Shown piece by piece: positions 26,937 to 38,442 of a DNA stretch of 64,000 nucleotides. The stretch spans positions 1,922,001 to 1,986,000 of the forward strand of contig CP061031.1 in NCBI GenBank assembly GCA_014490595.1, written 5' to 3'. The position numbers were made by a program, and so were the translations under genes. Origin of the DNA: Corynebacterium wankanglinii. GTDB taxonomy: Bacteria > Actinomycetota > Actinomycetes > Mycobacteriales > Mycobacteriaceae. The notes beneath the pieces were generated by a model that did not search any database, was not told where the DNA came from, and saw nothing but the letters and a program-made list of their open reading frames with translations. How positions within the stretch are numbered: the stretch's first letter is position 1; each line of letters begins with the position of its first letter.

Positions 26937-27704
26937 CTACACGTCGAAGGTGGCGCCGGCGACCCCGAGCACGATCTCGCCGTCGAACTCTGCCCGGGCC
27001 GCAGTGAGCACCTCTTGGGGGTCGATCCACGGTTGGATGTGCACCAAAACGAGCGTTCTCACGCCAGCTTCCCGCGCGATGCGGCCTGCTTCCCGGCCGG
27101 ACAGGTGCATGCCTGCCGCCTTGCCCTCGGAAGTAGCGCCCCAGGCGGCTTCGCAGAGGAAAAGGTCGGCGTTGCGTGCGGCGTCGATAAGCGTGGGCGT
27201 CCACCCGGAGTCGCCGGAAAACGTCATCACCTTGCCGGCAGAGTCCTCCACGCGCAGCGCGTGCGACTCCTGCGCCGGGTGAACCACCTCGAACGGCGTG
27301 ATCGTCAGTCCGCTCACGTGCTCCGGCTGCCCGGCGCGCCAAGCGGTGAACTCGAAGGTGTCGGAAATGTCGTCGACCTCGCCCGGCGCGTCCGCGCTCA
27401 TGCGGCCGAAGTGCTCCGGCGCGTAGGAAGGCCCGATCAGGCGGTGGCGCTGCGCCGCCGGGGCTGTGGGGTGGTAGCGCCGCCACACCAGCAGCGACGG
27501 AAAATCGGAGCAGTGGTCCGCGTGGAGGTGGCTGAAGATAACGTGCGCAGCGGCGGGGTCGAACCGCTCCTGCATCGCCGCCAGCGCTCCCGGACCGAAA
27601 TCCATCACAACGTCGGTTTCACCCGGCACGGAGATGACGTAGGAGGAAGCTGGGTTACCGGGCGCGGCGAGGCTCCCAGAACACCCGAGGATGGTCAACT
27701 GCAT
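26937..27704 (-). CDS. MBL-fold hydrolase (phosphodiesterase-like)
   Basis: 255 residues. The metal-binding motif [10 protein letters not shown] is at 58-67 (His59, His61, Asp63, His64). Further ligands are in [21 protein letters not shown] and LVHIQPW. The start [12 protein letters not shown] is typical of the actinobacterial family next to murI and rph; the mycobacterial member Rv1339 has been reported to degrade cyclic nucleotides. Substrate here not shown. Confidence 0.9.
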   Translation of the reverse strand: MQLTILGCSGSLAAPGNPASSYVISVPGETDVVMDFGPGALAAMQERFDPAAAHVIFSHLHADHCSDFPSLLVWRRYHPTAPAAQRHRLIGPSYAPEHFGRMSADAPGEVDDISDTFEFTAWRAGQPEHVSGLTITPFEVVHPAQESHALRVEDSAGKVMTFSGDSGWTPTLIDAARNADLFLCEAAWGATSEGKAAGMHLSGREAGRIAREAGVRTLVLVHIQPWIDPQEVLTAARAEFDGEIVLGVAGATFDV

Positions 27705-27758
27705 GGATTCACTCTGCCACGGATGGGCGGGAAATTCCTACTAAAAACGCCAACTACC

Positions 27759-28571
27759 CTACCCGCGGCCCACCGCGTGCACCGGCGGTGCCAGGAAGCG
27801 GCGGGCCAGCGCGTCGAAAGTATCGGGGTCGCCGGTGGATTCGAAGATGTGGGTGGGGGCGGAATCGCCGTCGTGAAGCATCTCGCGCTCGGTGAGCACC
27901 CGCAGCACATCCTTGGAGGTCTCCTCCGCAGACGACACGAGTGTGACCTCATCGCCCACCGCGATCTGGATGACGCCGGAGAGCAGCGGGTAGTGCGTGC
28001 AGCCGAGGACGAGCGTGTCCACGCCAGCGTCGCGCAGCGGCGAAACGTACCCACGGGCCACCTCGAGGACCTCCTTGCCGGAGGTCTTGCCCTGCTCCAC
28101 AAAGGGCACAAACTCCGGGCACGCGGCGGCCGTGATCTCAAGGCCCGGATGGATGGAGAAGAGATCCTGGTACGCGCCCGAGTTGATGGTGCCTTGGGTG
28201 CCGATGACGCCGATCTTGCGGTTTCGCGTTGTGGCGATGGCGCGGCGCACCGCTGGCTGGATCACCTCGATGACCGGGATATCGTACCGCTCGCGGGCGT
28301 CGTGCAGGAACGCCGCGGTGGCGGTGTTGCACGCGATAACGAGCATTTTGCAGCCGCGTTCCACCAGCTCGTCGGCGATGCGCTGCGAGTGCGCCCGTAC
28401 GTCCGCGATGGGTTGGGGGCCGTACGGCCCGTGGGCGGTGTCGCCGATGTAGATCAGGGATTCGCCCGGCAGCTGGTCCATCACTGCGCGGGCGACGGTC
28501 AGACCGCCGACCCCAGAGTCGAAGAGCCCGATGGGAGCGTTGTTGCCGGAGTGAGTATCCACGCCGGACAT
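27759..28571 (-). CDS. murI: Glutamate racemase
   Basis: 270 residues from [23 protein letters not shown] near the N-terminus and the two catalytic Cys: Cys81 in IACNTATA and Cys191 in LGCTHYPLL. Makes D-glutamate for peptidoglycan. Followed on the same strand by the MBL gene. Confidence 0.97.
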   Translation of the reverse strand: MSGVDTHSGNNAPIGLFDSGVGGLTVARAVMDQLPGESLIYIGDTAHGPYGPQPIADVRAHSQRIADELVERGCKMLVIACNTATAAFLHDARERYDIPVIEVIQPAVRRAIATTRNRKIGVIGTQGTINSGAYQDLFSIHPGLEITAAACPEFVPFVEQGKTSGKEVLEVARGYVSPLRDAGVDTLVLGCTHYPLLSGVIQIAVGDEVTLVSSAEETSKDVLRVLTEREMLHDGDSAPTHIFESTGDPDTFDALARRFLAPPVHAVGRG

Positions 28572-28572
28572 A

Positions 28573-29384
28573 CTATCCCTGCCTGCGCGCCTGCTTCTCA
28601 AGCGCTTTGGCCTGCTTCTTCGCCACCAACTCCGGTGGGTCGTCTGACGTGATCATCATGCCTGCGATGAACCCGCCCACAGCCCCGAACAGGTGCGCCT
28701 GCCAGCTCACGCCCTCCGTGCCCGGGAGCACGCCGTAAATTAGGCCGGAGTAGAAAAAGCCGAGGGTGACGCCGGTGAGGATTTGGTTGAGCGAACGGTT
28801 GAAAAAGCCGCGCACAATCAGGTACGTCAACCACCCGTACACCAGCCCCGAAGCGCCGATGTGGTTCGTGCCCACCCCGCCCAGCAGCCAGGTGCCCAGG
28901 CCGCCGATGACGACCACCAGCGTGGTCACCTCCCAGAACACGCGCTTGCCGGAGTACCCCACCAGGTACGCAAACAGCGCGCCAGGCAGCGAGTTGGACA
29001 CGATGTGCTCAAGGTTGGCGTGGAGCAGAGGCGAGGTGACAATGAACGGCAGACCAGAAGGATCGAGGGGTGGATGCCGAACGCCTGCAGCCACGGGAAG
29101 AAGAATTCGAGGATGAACACCGCCCAGATGACGGCGAGGAAGCCGCCTGCGAAGCGCAGCCCCGTCTTGCGCTGGGCTTTTCTTTTCGACGTCCTCCGGC
29201 GCCCCTGCCCCTGGTCCTGCCCGTACGGTTGCGGCGTGGCGTACGGGTTATAGGGCTGCGGTCCGCCGAACGCCGGCGGTTGTTGATCCGGGTGGGAGAA
29301 CGGGCGCTGGAAGGGTTTGCCGTACCCCGGTTGCCCGGTTTGGCCGTAGCCCCAGCCCTGCGGGGTGCTGTTCTGGTTGCTCAT
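28573..29384 (-). CDS. Rhomboid family intramembrane serine protease, one-base frameshift
   Basis: About 270 residues when one C is restored in the C-run read as GGGG at 29067-29070 on the plus strand, giving [26 protein letters not shown]. The N-terminal tail is Pro/Gly/Gln-rich and cytoplasmic. Then come TM1, the conserved [10 protein letters not shown], the catalytic Ser in [11 protein letters not shown] and His in [12 protein letters not shown]. The stop lies one base before the murI start region. The break looks like a sequencing deletion. Confidence 0.87.
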
Positions 29385-29472
29385 CGCCGTTGGAGTCTAG
29401 CCGGTCTGCCTCTACCGGGCGCAGCGGTAACGCCACCGAGCGCGGAGGGGGCCGAAGGAACGTCGATACGCC

Positions 29473-30012
29473 TTAGCCCATCAGGGCATCAAGTAGGGAA
29501 TCCTGGCAGAACGCAAGCCAGTCGACGAGGCGCTGGCGGTCCTCGCGAGCGGCCTCGCTGCCGGAGTCGTCCGCGGAGGCGTAGAGGCGCATGTCGTTGA
29601 GCGCGGCGATGAATTGGTGCGCCTCGCCTTCCTCAATGGTTACCTCCACGCCGCCCGTGGGGCCGAGCGCAGCGTTGACCACCTGCAGATTCACCAGCTT
29701 GGCGCGAATGATGTCGTTCTCGTGCAAGCTGCGCAGCAGCCCGTTGTCGCCGTCGAACTCCTCGTCGCCCTCGCGCTCGAAATCGGGCAGCAACCTTGCC
29801 AGACGCGGATCCTGCGGCGCCTCGGTGTGGCCGGTGGCGACGCCGAGCATCTCCGCGAACTCGTCCTTCGGGGCGGACTGGGCGCGCGCGATGAGCGCCT
29901 CCGACACCGTGGCGGTCAGGTCGCCGATCACCTCCCGCTCCATCGGGTCGAAGACCGTGGTGTACTTCGGCGTCGAGCGCATCAGGCCCTTTTTCTTGCG
30001 CCAGGGCTGCAT
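29473..30012 (-). CDS. DUF2017 domain protein
   Basis: 179 residues. The N-terminus (MQPWRKKKG) and the block DPRLARLLPDFER fit the actinobacterial DUF2017 family, whose gene regularly follows clpS. Mostly helical and acidic, no membrane segment. It begins 10 bases after the clpS stop, so the two are an operon. Function unknown; the link to ClpS suggests a role in proteolysis but this is inference. Confidence 0.9.
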   Translation of the reverse strand: MQPWRKKKGLMRSTPKYTTVFDPMEREVIGDLTATVSEALIARAQSAPKDEFAEMLGVATGHTEAPQDPRLARLLPDFEREGDEEFDGDNGLLRSLHENDIIRAKLVNLQVVNAALGPTGGVEVTIEEGEAHQFIAALNDMRLYASADDSGSEAAREDRQRLVDWLAFCQDSLLDALMG

Positions 30013-30022
30013 AAAACTCCCC

Positions 30023-30367
30023 CTACCCTGCCTGCTGCATCGTGGCCCACAGGCCTGCGGTGTGCAGCTTCTTCACGTCGGTTTCCACCTTGTCTTTCTC
30101 GCCCGAGGAGACCACGGCCTTGCCCTCGGTGTGGACCTGCATCATCAGCTCGGTGGCCCGCTTGCGGTCGTACCCCAGCACGGTCTGGAACACGTAGGTG
30201 ACGTAGCTCATCAGATTCACCGGGTCGTCCCACACGATGCACAGCCACGGCAGGTTCTCGCTCGTGGCCACCTCGACGTCGACGGACTCATCCAACTCCG
30301 GGGTTGCCAGCGGCGAACCCATGCGCTGGGCGCGCTCGCCCGCAGGAAAATCGGCTGAGGAAAACAT
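30023..30367 (-). CDS. clpS: ATP-dependent Clp protease adaptor ClpS
   Basis: 114 residues from [13 protein letters not shown] behind AAGGTGG; the longer open frame overlaps the divergent pncB gene and is rejected. [25 protein letters not shown] is the conserved N-degron-binding fold. ClpS delivers N-end-rule substrates to ClpA/ClpC. Divergent from pncB with 46 bases between the starts. Confidence 0.94.
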   Translation of the reverse strand: MFSSADFPAGERAQRMGSPLATPELDESVDVEVATSENLPWLCIVWDDPVNLMSYVTYVFQTVLGYDRKRATELMMQVHTEGKAVVSSGEKDKVETDVKKLHTAGLWATMQQAG

Positions 30368-30413
30368 GTGCACCACCTTACCTTCTCGGGCCGGAAGGGT
30401 ACGCTGTCTCACC

Positions 30414-31760
30414 ATGAACGAGACTCTCACCCACTCCACCGGCACCCGTGGCTCGACCGCATTTTTCACGGATATGTACGAGCTGACCATGCTCGACGCT
30501 GCGATCAAAGACGGCACCGCACAACGCAATTGTATCTTCGAGGTCTTCGGCCGCCGCATGCCCAACGAGCGCCGCTACGGCGTGGTCGCGGGCACGGAGC
30601 GGGTGTTGGATGCGATTACGAAATTCCGTTTCACCCAGGACCAGCTGGATTCAGCGGAATTCCTATCGCCCGAGGCGCGTGAGTACCTGGAAAACTACAG
30701 GTTCTCCGGCCAGGTCGACGGCTACCGCGAGGGCGAGCTGTACTTCCCGTATTCGCCCCTTATGACGGTGCGCGGCACGTTCGCGGAGTGCGTGATCTTG
30801 GAGACGGTCATTCTGTCCATCCTCAACTCGGACTCCGCCGTCGCATCGGCGGCGTCACGCATCGTCTCCGCCGCGGATGGGCGCCCGATCATCGAGATGG
30901 GGTCGCGCCGCACCAACGAGCAGTCCGCCGTCTCCTCGGCGCGCGCGACCTACATCGCCGGTTTCAACGCCACCTCGAACATGGAGGCCTCGCTGCGCTA
31001 CGGCATCCCCGCCTCAGGCACATCCGCGCACTCGTGGACGTTGCTGCACGTGGACGAGGACGGCAACCCCGACGAAAAGGCCGCCTTCCGCGGCCAGATC
31101 GAATCCTTGGGCGTGGACACCACCTTACTGGTGGATACGTACGACATCACCAAGGGCGTGGAGAACGCGCTCGAGGTCGCCGGCACCGAGCTGGGCGGCG
31201 TGCGCATCGATTCGGGCGATCTGGGCATCGTGTCGCGCCGCGTGCGCAAGCAGCTGGACGAGGCCGGCGCGTTCAACACCCGCATCATCGTCTCCTCAGA
31301 CCTGGACGAGTTCGCCATCGCGGGCCTGCGCGGAGACCCGGTGGACGGCTTCGGCGTGGGCACCTCCGTAGTCACCGGCTCCGGCGCCCCCACCGCGGGC
31401 CTGGTGTACAAGCTGGTGGAGGTGGACGGCCACCCGGTGGCGAAGCGCTCCTCCGGCAAGGTCACATACGGCGGGGGCAAGTCTGCTCTCCGCGCCTACC
31501 GCTCCTCCGGCGTTGCAGTCGGCGAAGTGGTGCACCCCCTCGGCCTGGACGTGCCGCGCAAACCGAACCTGGACTACCGCGAGATGACGGTGCCGCTGAT
31601 TCGGGACGGCGAGATCGTGGACGGCCAACCCAGCATCGAGGAGATCCGGGAGCTGCACGCCGCCGCCCGCCGCACCCTTCCGTGGGAGGGTCTCGCGCTC
31701 TCGCGTGGCGAAGTGGCCATCCCCACCAAGTTCGTCGGCTTTCCGGAGCCCACCGAGTAG
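30414..31760 (+). CDS. pncB: Nicotinate phosphoribosyltransferase
   Basis: 448 residues from [27 protein letters not shown] is the family start; [14 protein letters not shown], the central [11 protein letters not shown] and [12 protein letters not shown] carry active-site residues. Adds ribose phosphate to nicotinate in NAD salvage, taking the product of PncA encoded at 15.5 kb. It is followed 3 bases later by the helicase gene. Confidence 0.95.
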   Translation: MNETLTHSTGTRGSTAFFTDMYELTMLDAAIKDGTAQRNCIFEVFGRRMPNERRYGVVAGTERVLDAITKFRFTQDQLDSAEFLSPEAREYLENYRFSGQVDGYREGELYFPYSPLMTVRGTFAECVILETVILSILNSDSAVASAASRIVSAADGRPIIEMGSRRTNEQSAVSSARATYIAGFNATSNMEASLRYGIPASGTSAHSWTLLHVDEDGNPDEKAAFRGQIESLGVDTTLLVDTYDITKGVENALEVAGTELGGVRIDSGDLGIVSRRVRKQLDEAGAFNTRIIVSSDLDEFAIAGLRGDPVDGFGVGTSVVTGSGAPTAGLVYKLVEVDGHPVAKRSSGKVTYGGGKSALRAYRSSGVAVGEVVHPLGLDVPRKPNLDYREMTVPLIRDGEIVDGQPSIEEIRELHAAARRTLPWEGLALSRGEVAIPTKFVGFPEPTE

Positions 31761-31763
31761 GCC

Positions 31764-33728
31764 GTGGCTACAGACGAACCTCTGAGCCAGTCCACCGCCG
31801 ACCTGCTGGAGGCTGCCGTCGACGCGCTCGGCGGCGCCCGCCGCCCCGGCCAGGTGAAGATGGCCGAGGCCGTGACCGCAGCGCTCGACTCGGAGCGCCA
31901 CCTCGCCGTGCAGGCGGGCACCGGCACCGGCAAGTCGCTTGCGTACCTTGTCCCGGCCATCCGCCACGCGCAGGCGAACGGCACCACCGTGGTGGTGTCC
32001 ACGGCGACGATCGCGCTGCAGCGTCAGCTCGTCGATAGGGATTTGCCCCGGCTCGCCGACGCGCTCGAGCCGCTCTTGCCTCAGCGCCCCACCTTTGCCA
32101 TTCAAAAGGGCCGCAACAATTACGTGTGCCTGCACAAGCTCATGCTTGACGACGCACCTTCGGAATCCCTCATCGAGGAAGAAGACCTATCCTGGCTGGG
32201 CAAACACGTCAAGCGCGTGGCCGAGTGGGCGCAGGACACCGAGACCGGCGACCGGGACGATCTGGTGCCTGGCGTGCCCGATATGGCGTGGCGCCAGGTG
32301 TCCGTGACCTCCAACGAGTGCCTCGGCGCCGCACGCTGCCCGCACGGGGAGGAGTGCTTCGCGGAGATCGCCCGGGAGCGCACGAAAGACGTGGACGTGG
32401 TGGTGACGAACCACGCGCTGCTGGCCATCGACGCGCTGGCGGACGTGGCTGTGCTGCCCGAACACGACGCGGTGATCATCGACGAGGCGCACGAGCTCGA
32501 CGGCCGGATCACCTCCGTGGCGACCTCGGAGATTTCCGCCCGCGCGCTGGCTATGGCCGCCCGCCGCGCCGACAAGTTGGGGCCGGCCCGCGAAACCTTG
32601 GAGGACGTCATCGACGACTTCACGGCCGCAATCGACCTGGAAGCACCGGGCCGCTGGGAGACGATTTCGGAGCCTGCACGCGGGGCGTTCGCCGCGCTTC
32701 GCGACGCGCTGTGGAAGACCCGCACGGGCATCGCCGACGCCCCACCAGGCGAGTCCGAAAACGACCCTGAGAGGTTCGCCGAACGAGCAAACCTGAAAAA
32801 CCACCTGGAGGACCTGCACGACGCGGTGGTGCGCATCCTCGAGGTGTTCGACGAGCCAGACCCCGCCAAACACCACGACGTGGTGTGGCTGACCCGCTCG
32901 GAGCGCTATGGGGACTCCGTCTCCGTCGCACCGCTGTCCGTGGCGGGCCTGCTGCACGAGAAGCTCTTCGGCGAACACACCGTCGTGCTCACCTCCGCCA
33001 CCCTTACCGTAGGCGGCAACTTCAACGCTATGGCGGCGTCGTGGGGCCTGCCCAAGGGCAGCTGGGACGGGCTGGATGCCGGCACGCCCTTTGACCCTGC
33101 GAAAGCTGGGATCCTGTACACCGCCAAGCACCTGCCTACCCCGGGGCGCGACGGCTTGCCGGCGGAAACGCTCAACGAGATCGAGGAGCTGATCACCGCC
33201 GCCGGCGGCCGGACACTCGGCTTGTTCTCTTCGCGCCGCGCCGCCGAGCAGGCCGCCGAGGCGATGCGTGCCCGCCTCCCCTTCGACATTCTGCTGCAAG
33301 GCGAGGACTCCACCGGCGCGCTCGTGGACGCGTTTGCGAAGAACGAAAACTCCTGCCTCTTTGGCACCCTCACCCTCTGGCAGGGAGTGGATGTCCCGGG
33401 CAGTGCGTGCTCGTTGGTCATCATCGACCGCATACCGTTCCCCCGCCCAGACGACCCACTGTTGCAGGCCCGTTCGAACGCCGCAGACGCTGCGGGCCGC
33501 TCCGGGTTTATGGAGGTCTCCGCCACGCACGCGGCGCTGCTTATGGCCCAGGGCGCCGGCCGTCTCCTGCGTTCGGTCACCGACCGCGGCGTTGTCGCCG
33601 TATTGGATAACCGGCTGGTAACCAAACGCTACGGCTCATTTATCCGCCGCAGTTTGCCGCCGTTCTGGGACACCACGGACCCCCAGGTGGTGCGCGGGGC
33701 GTTGCGCAGGCTGGTGGCTAAGCGATAG
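31764..33728 (+). CDS. dinG: DinG/XPD-like ATP-dependent DNA helicase
   Basis: 654 residues, GTG start 3 bases after pncB. Walker A AGTGTGKSLAYL (51-62), Walker B/DEAH IIDEAHEL, and C-terminal motif VI region AQGAGRLLR. Four Cys (Cys122, Cys186, Cys192, Cys198 in NECLGAARCPHGEECF) fit the 4Fe-4S cluster of XPD/DinG helicases. They unwind forked DNA, R-loops or G4 with 5'-3' polarity. The 3' end overlaps the convergent PTH2-like gene by 11 bases. Confidence 0.93.
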   Translation: MATDEPLSQSTADLLEAAVDALGGARRPGQVKMAEAVTAALDSERHLAVQAGTGTGKSLAYLVPAIRHAQANGTTVVVSTATIALQRQLVDRDLPRLADALEPLLPQRPTFAIQKGRNNYVCLHKLMLDDAPSESLIEEEDLSWLGKHVKRVAEWAQDTETGDRDDLVPGVPDMAWRQVSVTSNECLGAARCPHGEECFAEIARERTKDVDVVVTNHALLAIDALADVAVLPEHDAVIIDEAHELDGRITSVATSEISARALAMAARRADKLGPARETLEDVIDDFTAAIDLEAPGRWETISEPARGAFAALRDALWKTRTGIADAPPGESENDPERFAERANLKNHLEDLHDAVVRILEVFDEPDPAKHHDVVWLTRSERYGDSVSVAPLSVAGLLHEKLFGEHTVVLTSATLTVGGNFNAMAASWGLPKGSWDGLDAGTPFDPAKAGILYTAKHLPTPGRDGLPAETLNEIEELITAAGGRTLGLFSSRRAAEQAAEAMRARLPFDILLQGEDSTGALVDAFAKNENSCLFGTLTLWQGVDVPGSACSLVIIDRIPFPRPDDPLLQARSNAADAAGRSGFMEVSATHAALLMAQGAGRLLRSVTDRGVVAVLDNRLVTKRYGSFIRRSLPPFWDTTDPQVVRGALRRLVAKR

Positions 33729-34446
33729 CGACGGCGGTGGTGGAGCCTGGTGCAACCTCAGTGAACCCTGCATCGCGGACTGCTACCGCCCCTGGCCTCG
33801 CCGCAAGCGCGGCAAATTCGGCGTTGGGCAACTCCCGGACGTTCAGCGGGTACCCCGACTCCGCCCAGTGGTACCCCCAATCGGTATCCCGGGCCGCCGC
33901 GAGCAGCATTGACGCGTGCCCCACTTGCGCTGCGGCCTTGCCGGCGGACATGCCAAGGGAGGCATCTAGCGCGATTAACGGCTCGCCGTCGACAATGGGC
34001 AGCTCCTCCCCCGGCTCAAGCTCCGTGCCTTTTATCTGGAGCTTGGCTATCTCGTGCGGCACCTCAGATACCGCCGATGGAACAAATGCGCGTACGGCGC
34101 CAACCGTCACGCCGGGTAGCGCCTGGACGTCGTCCCACGCCTTATTACGGGCGCGACGAGCCACTTTCCTAATACGGTGCGAGTACCACTGATCCAGCGC
34201 CTCGCGCCAGAACCCGTCCTCCCCGGCCCGCGGATCAAGGCAGACTGCTACAGCGGCCCGGGCCGCGTCGCTGAGGACTTGGTTGCGCAGCGGCGGGTCC
34301 TGCTTTGGCAGGTTGATCGCCAGCTGCATCGCTTGAACAGTCTGGGGGTCCTGCGGATCCTCCGTGCGCGCTTTGTAGTCCCCCGACACGCGTAGGCGGA
34401 GCAGCTCGTGCGCAGATGCGAAATTTTGGTCAACCACCGCGCCCAC
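33718..34446 (-). CDS. PTH2-like aminoacyl-tRNA hydrolase
   Basis: 242 residues from a GTG behind GGAGGAG; a longer in-frame start would run into the ctaD terminator. The C-terminal half has the PTH2 signature LGMSAGKAAAQVGHAS and ends with ARPGAVAVRDAGFTEVAPGS. The N-terminal 110 residues are helical and specific to actinobacteria. PTH2 enzymes free tRNA from stalled peptidyl-tRNA. Exact activity not shown. Confidence 0.85.
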   Translation of the reverse strand: MGAVVDQNFASAHELLRLRVSGDYKARTEDPQDPQTVQAMQLAINLPKQDPPLRNQVLSDAARAAVAVCLDPRAGEDGFWREALDQWYSHRIRKVARRARNKAWDDVQALPGVTVGAVRAFVPSAVSEVPHEIAKLQIKGTELEPGEELPIVDGEPLIALDASLGMSAGKAAAQVGHASMLLAAARDTDWGYHWAESGYPLNVRELPNAEFAALAARPGAVAVRDAGFTEVAPGSTTAVAIA

Positions 34447-34469
34447 GCTACTCCTCCGGCAAACCCCGA

Positions 34470-34500
34470 GGAAGAAGAAAACCCCCGCCGGAGCGGGGGT
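34470..34500 (-). terminator. Terminator of ctaD
   Basis: ACCCCCGC-TCCG-GCGGGGGT read on the minus strand, then TTTTCTTCTTC. Confidence 0.85.
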
Positions 34501-34527
34501 GTCCTTCAGGAGGCCAGTGAGGCGCAA

Positions 34528-36284
34528 CTAGCTCGTGGTGCGAGCGTTGCCCTCTGCGGCGGCGAACTCGTGGTTGCCTGCCTTGCCGGAGTCGTGGTGG
34601 CCAGCGTGCGCCTCGCGGCGCAGGGTCTCCACCATGTGCGGGTAGTGCAGCTCGAACGCAGGGCGCTCGGAGCGGATGCGCGGCAGGGCGGTGAAGTTGT
34701 GGCGCGGCGGCGGGCAAGACGTTGCCCACTCGAGGGAGTTGCCGTAGCCCCACGGATCATCAACAGTGACGATCTCGCCGTAGCGCCAGGACTTGAACAC
34801 GTTCCAGATGAACGGCAGGAAGCCGATGCCCAGGATGAACGCGCCAACCGTGGAGACCTGGTTCAGCAGCGTGAAGCCGTCGGTGTCCAGGTAGTCAGCG
34901 TAGCGGCGCGGCATACCCATGTTGCCCAGCCAGTGCTGGACCAGGAAGGTCATATTGAAGCCGACGACGGTGAACCAGAAGTGGATCTTGCCCAGCTTCT
35001 CGTCCAGCATGCGGCCCGTCATCTTCGGGAACCAGAAGTACACGCCAGCGGTGGAGGCGAACACCACGGTGCCGAAGAGGGTGTAGTGGAAGTGCGCAAC
35101 CACGAAGTAGGAGTCGTGCAGGTGGAAGTCCAGCGGCGGGGAGGCCAGCATGATGCCGGTCAGACCACCGAAGAGGAAGGTGAACAGGAAGCCCGTGGCC
35201 CACAGCATCGGGGTCTCGAACGTGAGGTGGCCGTTCCACATGGTGCCCAGCCAGTTGAAGAACTTCACGCCGGTCGGGACGGCGATCAGGAACGTCATGA
35301 AAGAGAAGAACGGCAGCAGAATCGCACCGGTGGCGAACATGTGGTGCGCCCACACAGCCATGGACAGACCAGCGATGGCGAGGGTTGCAAACACCAGGCC
35401 GATGTAGCCGAAGACCGGCTTACGGGAGAACACCGGGACGATCTCGGAGATCACGCCGAAGAACGGCAGGGCCAGAACGTACACCTCGGGGTGGCCGAAG
35501 AACCAGAACAGGTGCTGCCACAGAATGGTGCCGCCGTTAGCGGTGTCGTAGATGTGGCCGCCCAGCAGACGGTCGTAGAGCACACCCATCGCCGCAGCGG
35601 TCAGCAGCGGGAAGATCATCAGGGCGATGATGGAGGTGACGAAGACGGTCCAAGTGAACACCGGCAGACGGAACATGGTCATGCCCGGTGCGCGCATGGT
35701 GATCACGGTGGTCAGCATGTTCACCGCGGAGGCGATGGTGCCGACACCGGTAGCGCCCACGCCGACAACCCAGAGGTTCGCCGACACGGACGGGGTGTGG
35801 ACTGCGTCAGCGAGCGGCATGTACATGGTCCAGCCGAAGTCGGCCGCGCCGCCCGGGGTGACAAAGCCGAGGAGCATCGCGACGACGCCGACGGTGGTCA
35901 CCCAGAAGCCGAACGCGTTCAGACGCGGGAAGGCCACGTCCGGAGCGCCGATCTGCAGCGGCAGCACGTAGTTGGCAAAGCCCCAGACAATCGGGTACCG
36001 AACGCAAGCAGCATCACGGTGCCGTGCATGGTGAACAGCTGGTTGAACTGCTCGTTGGACAAGAACTGCAGGCCCGGGCTGAAAAGCTCGGCGCGGATGA
36101 GCAGCGCCATCAATCCGGCCACGAAGAACCAGATGAAGGACATGATGATGTACATGATGCCCAGTTCTTTGTGGTCGGTCGTGGTGAGCTGCTTGTAAAT
36201 TTTCGAGCCCTTGCGGGCGTTGCCCGTGGGCTCAGGGCGTGTCGGCGGGACGTAGTTGTCCAGCCGCGGTGCCACAGCGGTCAT
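34528..36284 (-). CDS. ctaD: Cytochrome c oxidase subunit I, one-base frameshift
   Basis: About 585 residues from [14 protein letters not shown] behind AGGAGG. The frame breaks at the G run 35993-35995 (plus strand): one more C on the coding strand restores [25 protein letters not shown]. Conserved features: [13 protein letters not shown] start region, [15 protein letters not shown] with the CuB ligand His and cross-linked Tyr, [11 protein letters not shown] with two CuB His, and [14 protein letters not shown] with the heme ligands. Catalytic subunit of the aa3 oxidase; its copper needs CtaG, found at 4.8-6.8 kb. The adjacency to nrdF matches C. glutamicum. Confidence 0.94.
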
Positions 36285-36495
36285 CTGATCCTCCTGACTA
36301 CAGCAACCGCACCTCCTCCAGCGCAGGCTGATGGGAGGCACAGTTGCCACGAGTGATACCGGATCAGCATAACGCTCCACACATTGTTTTTCCAGCCTCT
36401 CGCCATGGTGCCCCCGTGCGGGGTCAAAGCACCCCGCGCCGGCACTCGTGTGACGCGTGAGCATGCGTGTGGTCACGGCACCAGCGAACACACGC

Positions 36496-36527
36496 AAGCC
36501 CCGGCTCGTCGGGGCGAGCCGGGGCTT
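36496..36527 (-). terminator. Inverted repeat after nrdF
   Basis: AAGCCCCGGCTCG / CGAGCCGGGGCTT; no strong T run, but well placed 33 bases after the nrdF stop. Confidence 0.65.
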
Positions 36528-36559
36528 GGATAGCCGGATGGACGTTGAGAAGCTATCGC

Positions 36560-37570
<1,011 letters not shown>

Positions 37571-37687
37571 TCAACCAACACGGCGCCCGTGGAGGGCCGC
37601 CCGCGAGCAATGACATAGAGGCGTTCAGGCATGGCCTACACTACCCCGGTACACACGCAACCGTCGTTTTATAAAGGAGGTCTCGCC

Positions 37688-38404
37688 GTGGCTGATGCGA
37701 GCGGTCATCGGTCCTCTGAGCCCTTGCTGTCCTCGATCTTGGACACCCTCGGCGAGGAGATCGTCTCCGGAAAGCAACCTGAGGGCCATACGTTTACGTT
37801 GCACGACCTGTCGGAGCGATTCGGCATCTCCCGCACTGTGGCCCGGGAGGCCATGCGGGCGCTGGAGCAACTTGGCCTGGTGTCTTCGTCGCGGCGCGTG
37901 GGTCTGCGGGTCCTGCCGCAAAGCGAGTGGAACGTCTTCGACCACTCGGTCATCTCCTGGCGTCTGCGCAGCGAAGAGCAGCGTCCGGCGCAGCTGGCGT
38001 CGCTTCGCGATCTGCGCGATGCCATCGAGCCCGGCGCCGCCCGACTGGCCGCCACCAACGCCACCGAGGAGCAGGCTCGCCGCCTGGAGCAGCTCGCAGA
38101 CCGCATCGTGGAGCTAGCCGGCCAGGATGCGGGAAACTCCGACGCCTTCCAGGAGGCGGATTTGGAATTTCACGCGGTCATGCTGGAGGCGTCCCGCAAC
38201 GAGATGTTCATCGCGCTGACCCAGCCGATCATGGACATCATGAGCGGGCGTGCGCTCTACGGCATCATGCCGGACGACCCGCACGTGGACACCATGCAGA
38301 TTCACGTGGACCTCGCCGCCGCGATCTCGCGCGGCGACGCGGATGCAGCAGAAGACGCTTCTCGACGTCTCCTTCGGGGCGTGAACGACTTCATGGAGAT
38401 GTAA
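37688..38404 (+). CDS. gntR: GntR/FadR-family regulator (GntR1-like)
   Basis: 238 residues from the GTG behind AAAGGAGG; an in-frame ATG at 37631 lacks a site. Winged helix: LHDLSERFGISRTVAREAMRALEQLGLV (about 38-66), then an FCD ligand-binding domain with the metal-binding pattern DLEFHAVMLEAS and MQIHVDLAAAI. In C. glutamicum the gluconate regulator GntR1 is encoded between nrdF and nrdE, so this is probably its orthologue (synteny from memory). Ligand not shown here. Confidence 0.88.
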   Translation: MADASGHRSSEPLLSSILDTLGEEIVSGKQPEGHTFTLHDLSERFGISRTVAREAMRALEQLGLVSSSRRVGLRVLPQSEWNVFDHSVISWRLRSEEQRPAQLASLRDLRDAIEPGAARLAATNATEEQARRLEQLADRIVELAGQDAGNSDAFQEADLEFHAVMLEASRNEMFIALTQPIMDIMSGRALYGIMPDDPHVDTMQIHVDLAAAISRGDADAAEDASRRLLRGVNDFMEM

Positions 38405-38442
38405 CCCGCGCGCCAACTGTGGGCACACCGGCCGCCACTGCC

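Noticed and set aside
26088..28652. An 854-codon plus-strand frame opposite rph, MBL and murI
   Set aside because: Antisense shadow; the minus-strand genes are unambiguous.
34408..36198. A 596-codon plus-strand frame opposite ctaD
   Set aside because: Antisense shadow; ctaD is on the minus strand with all ligands.
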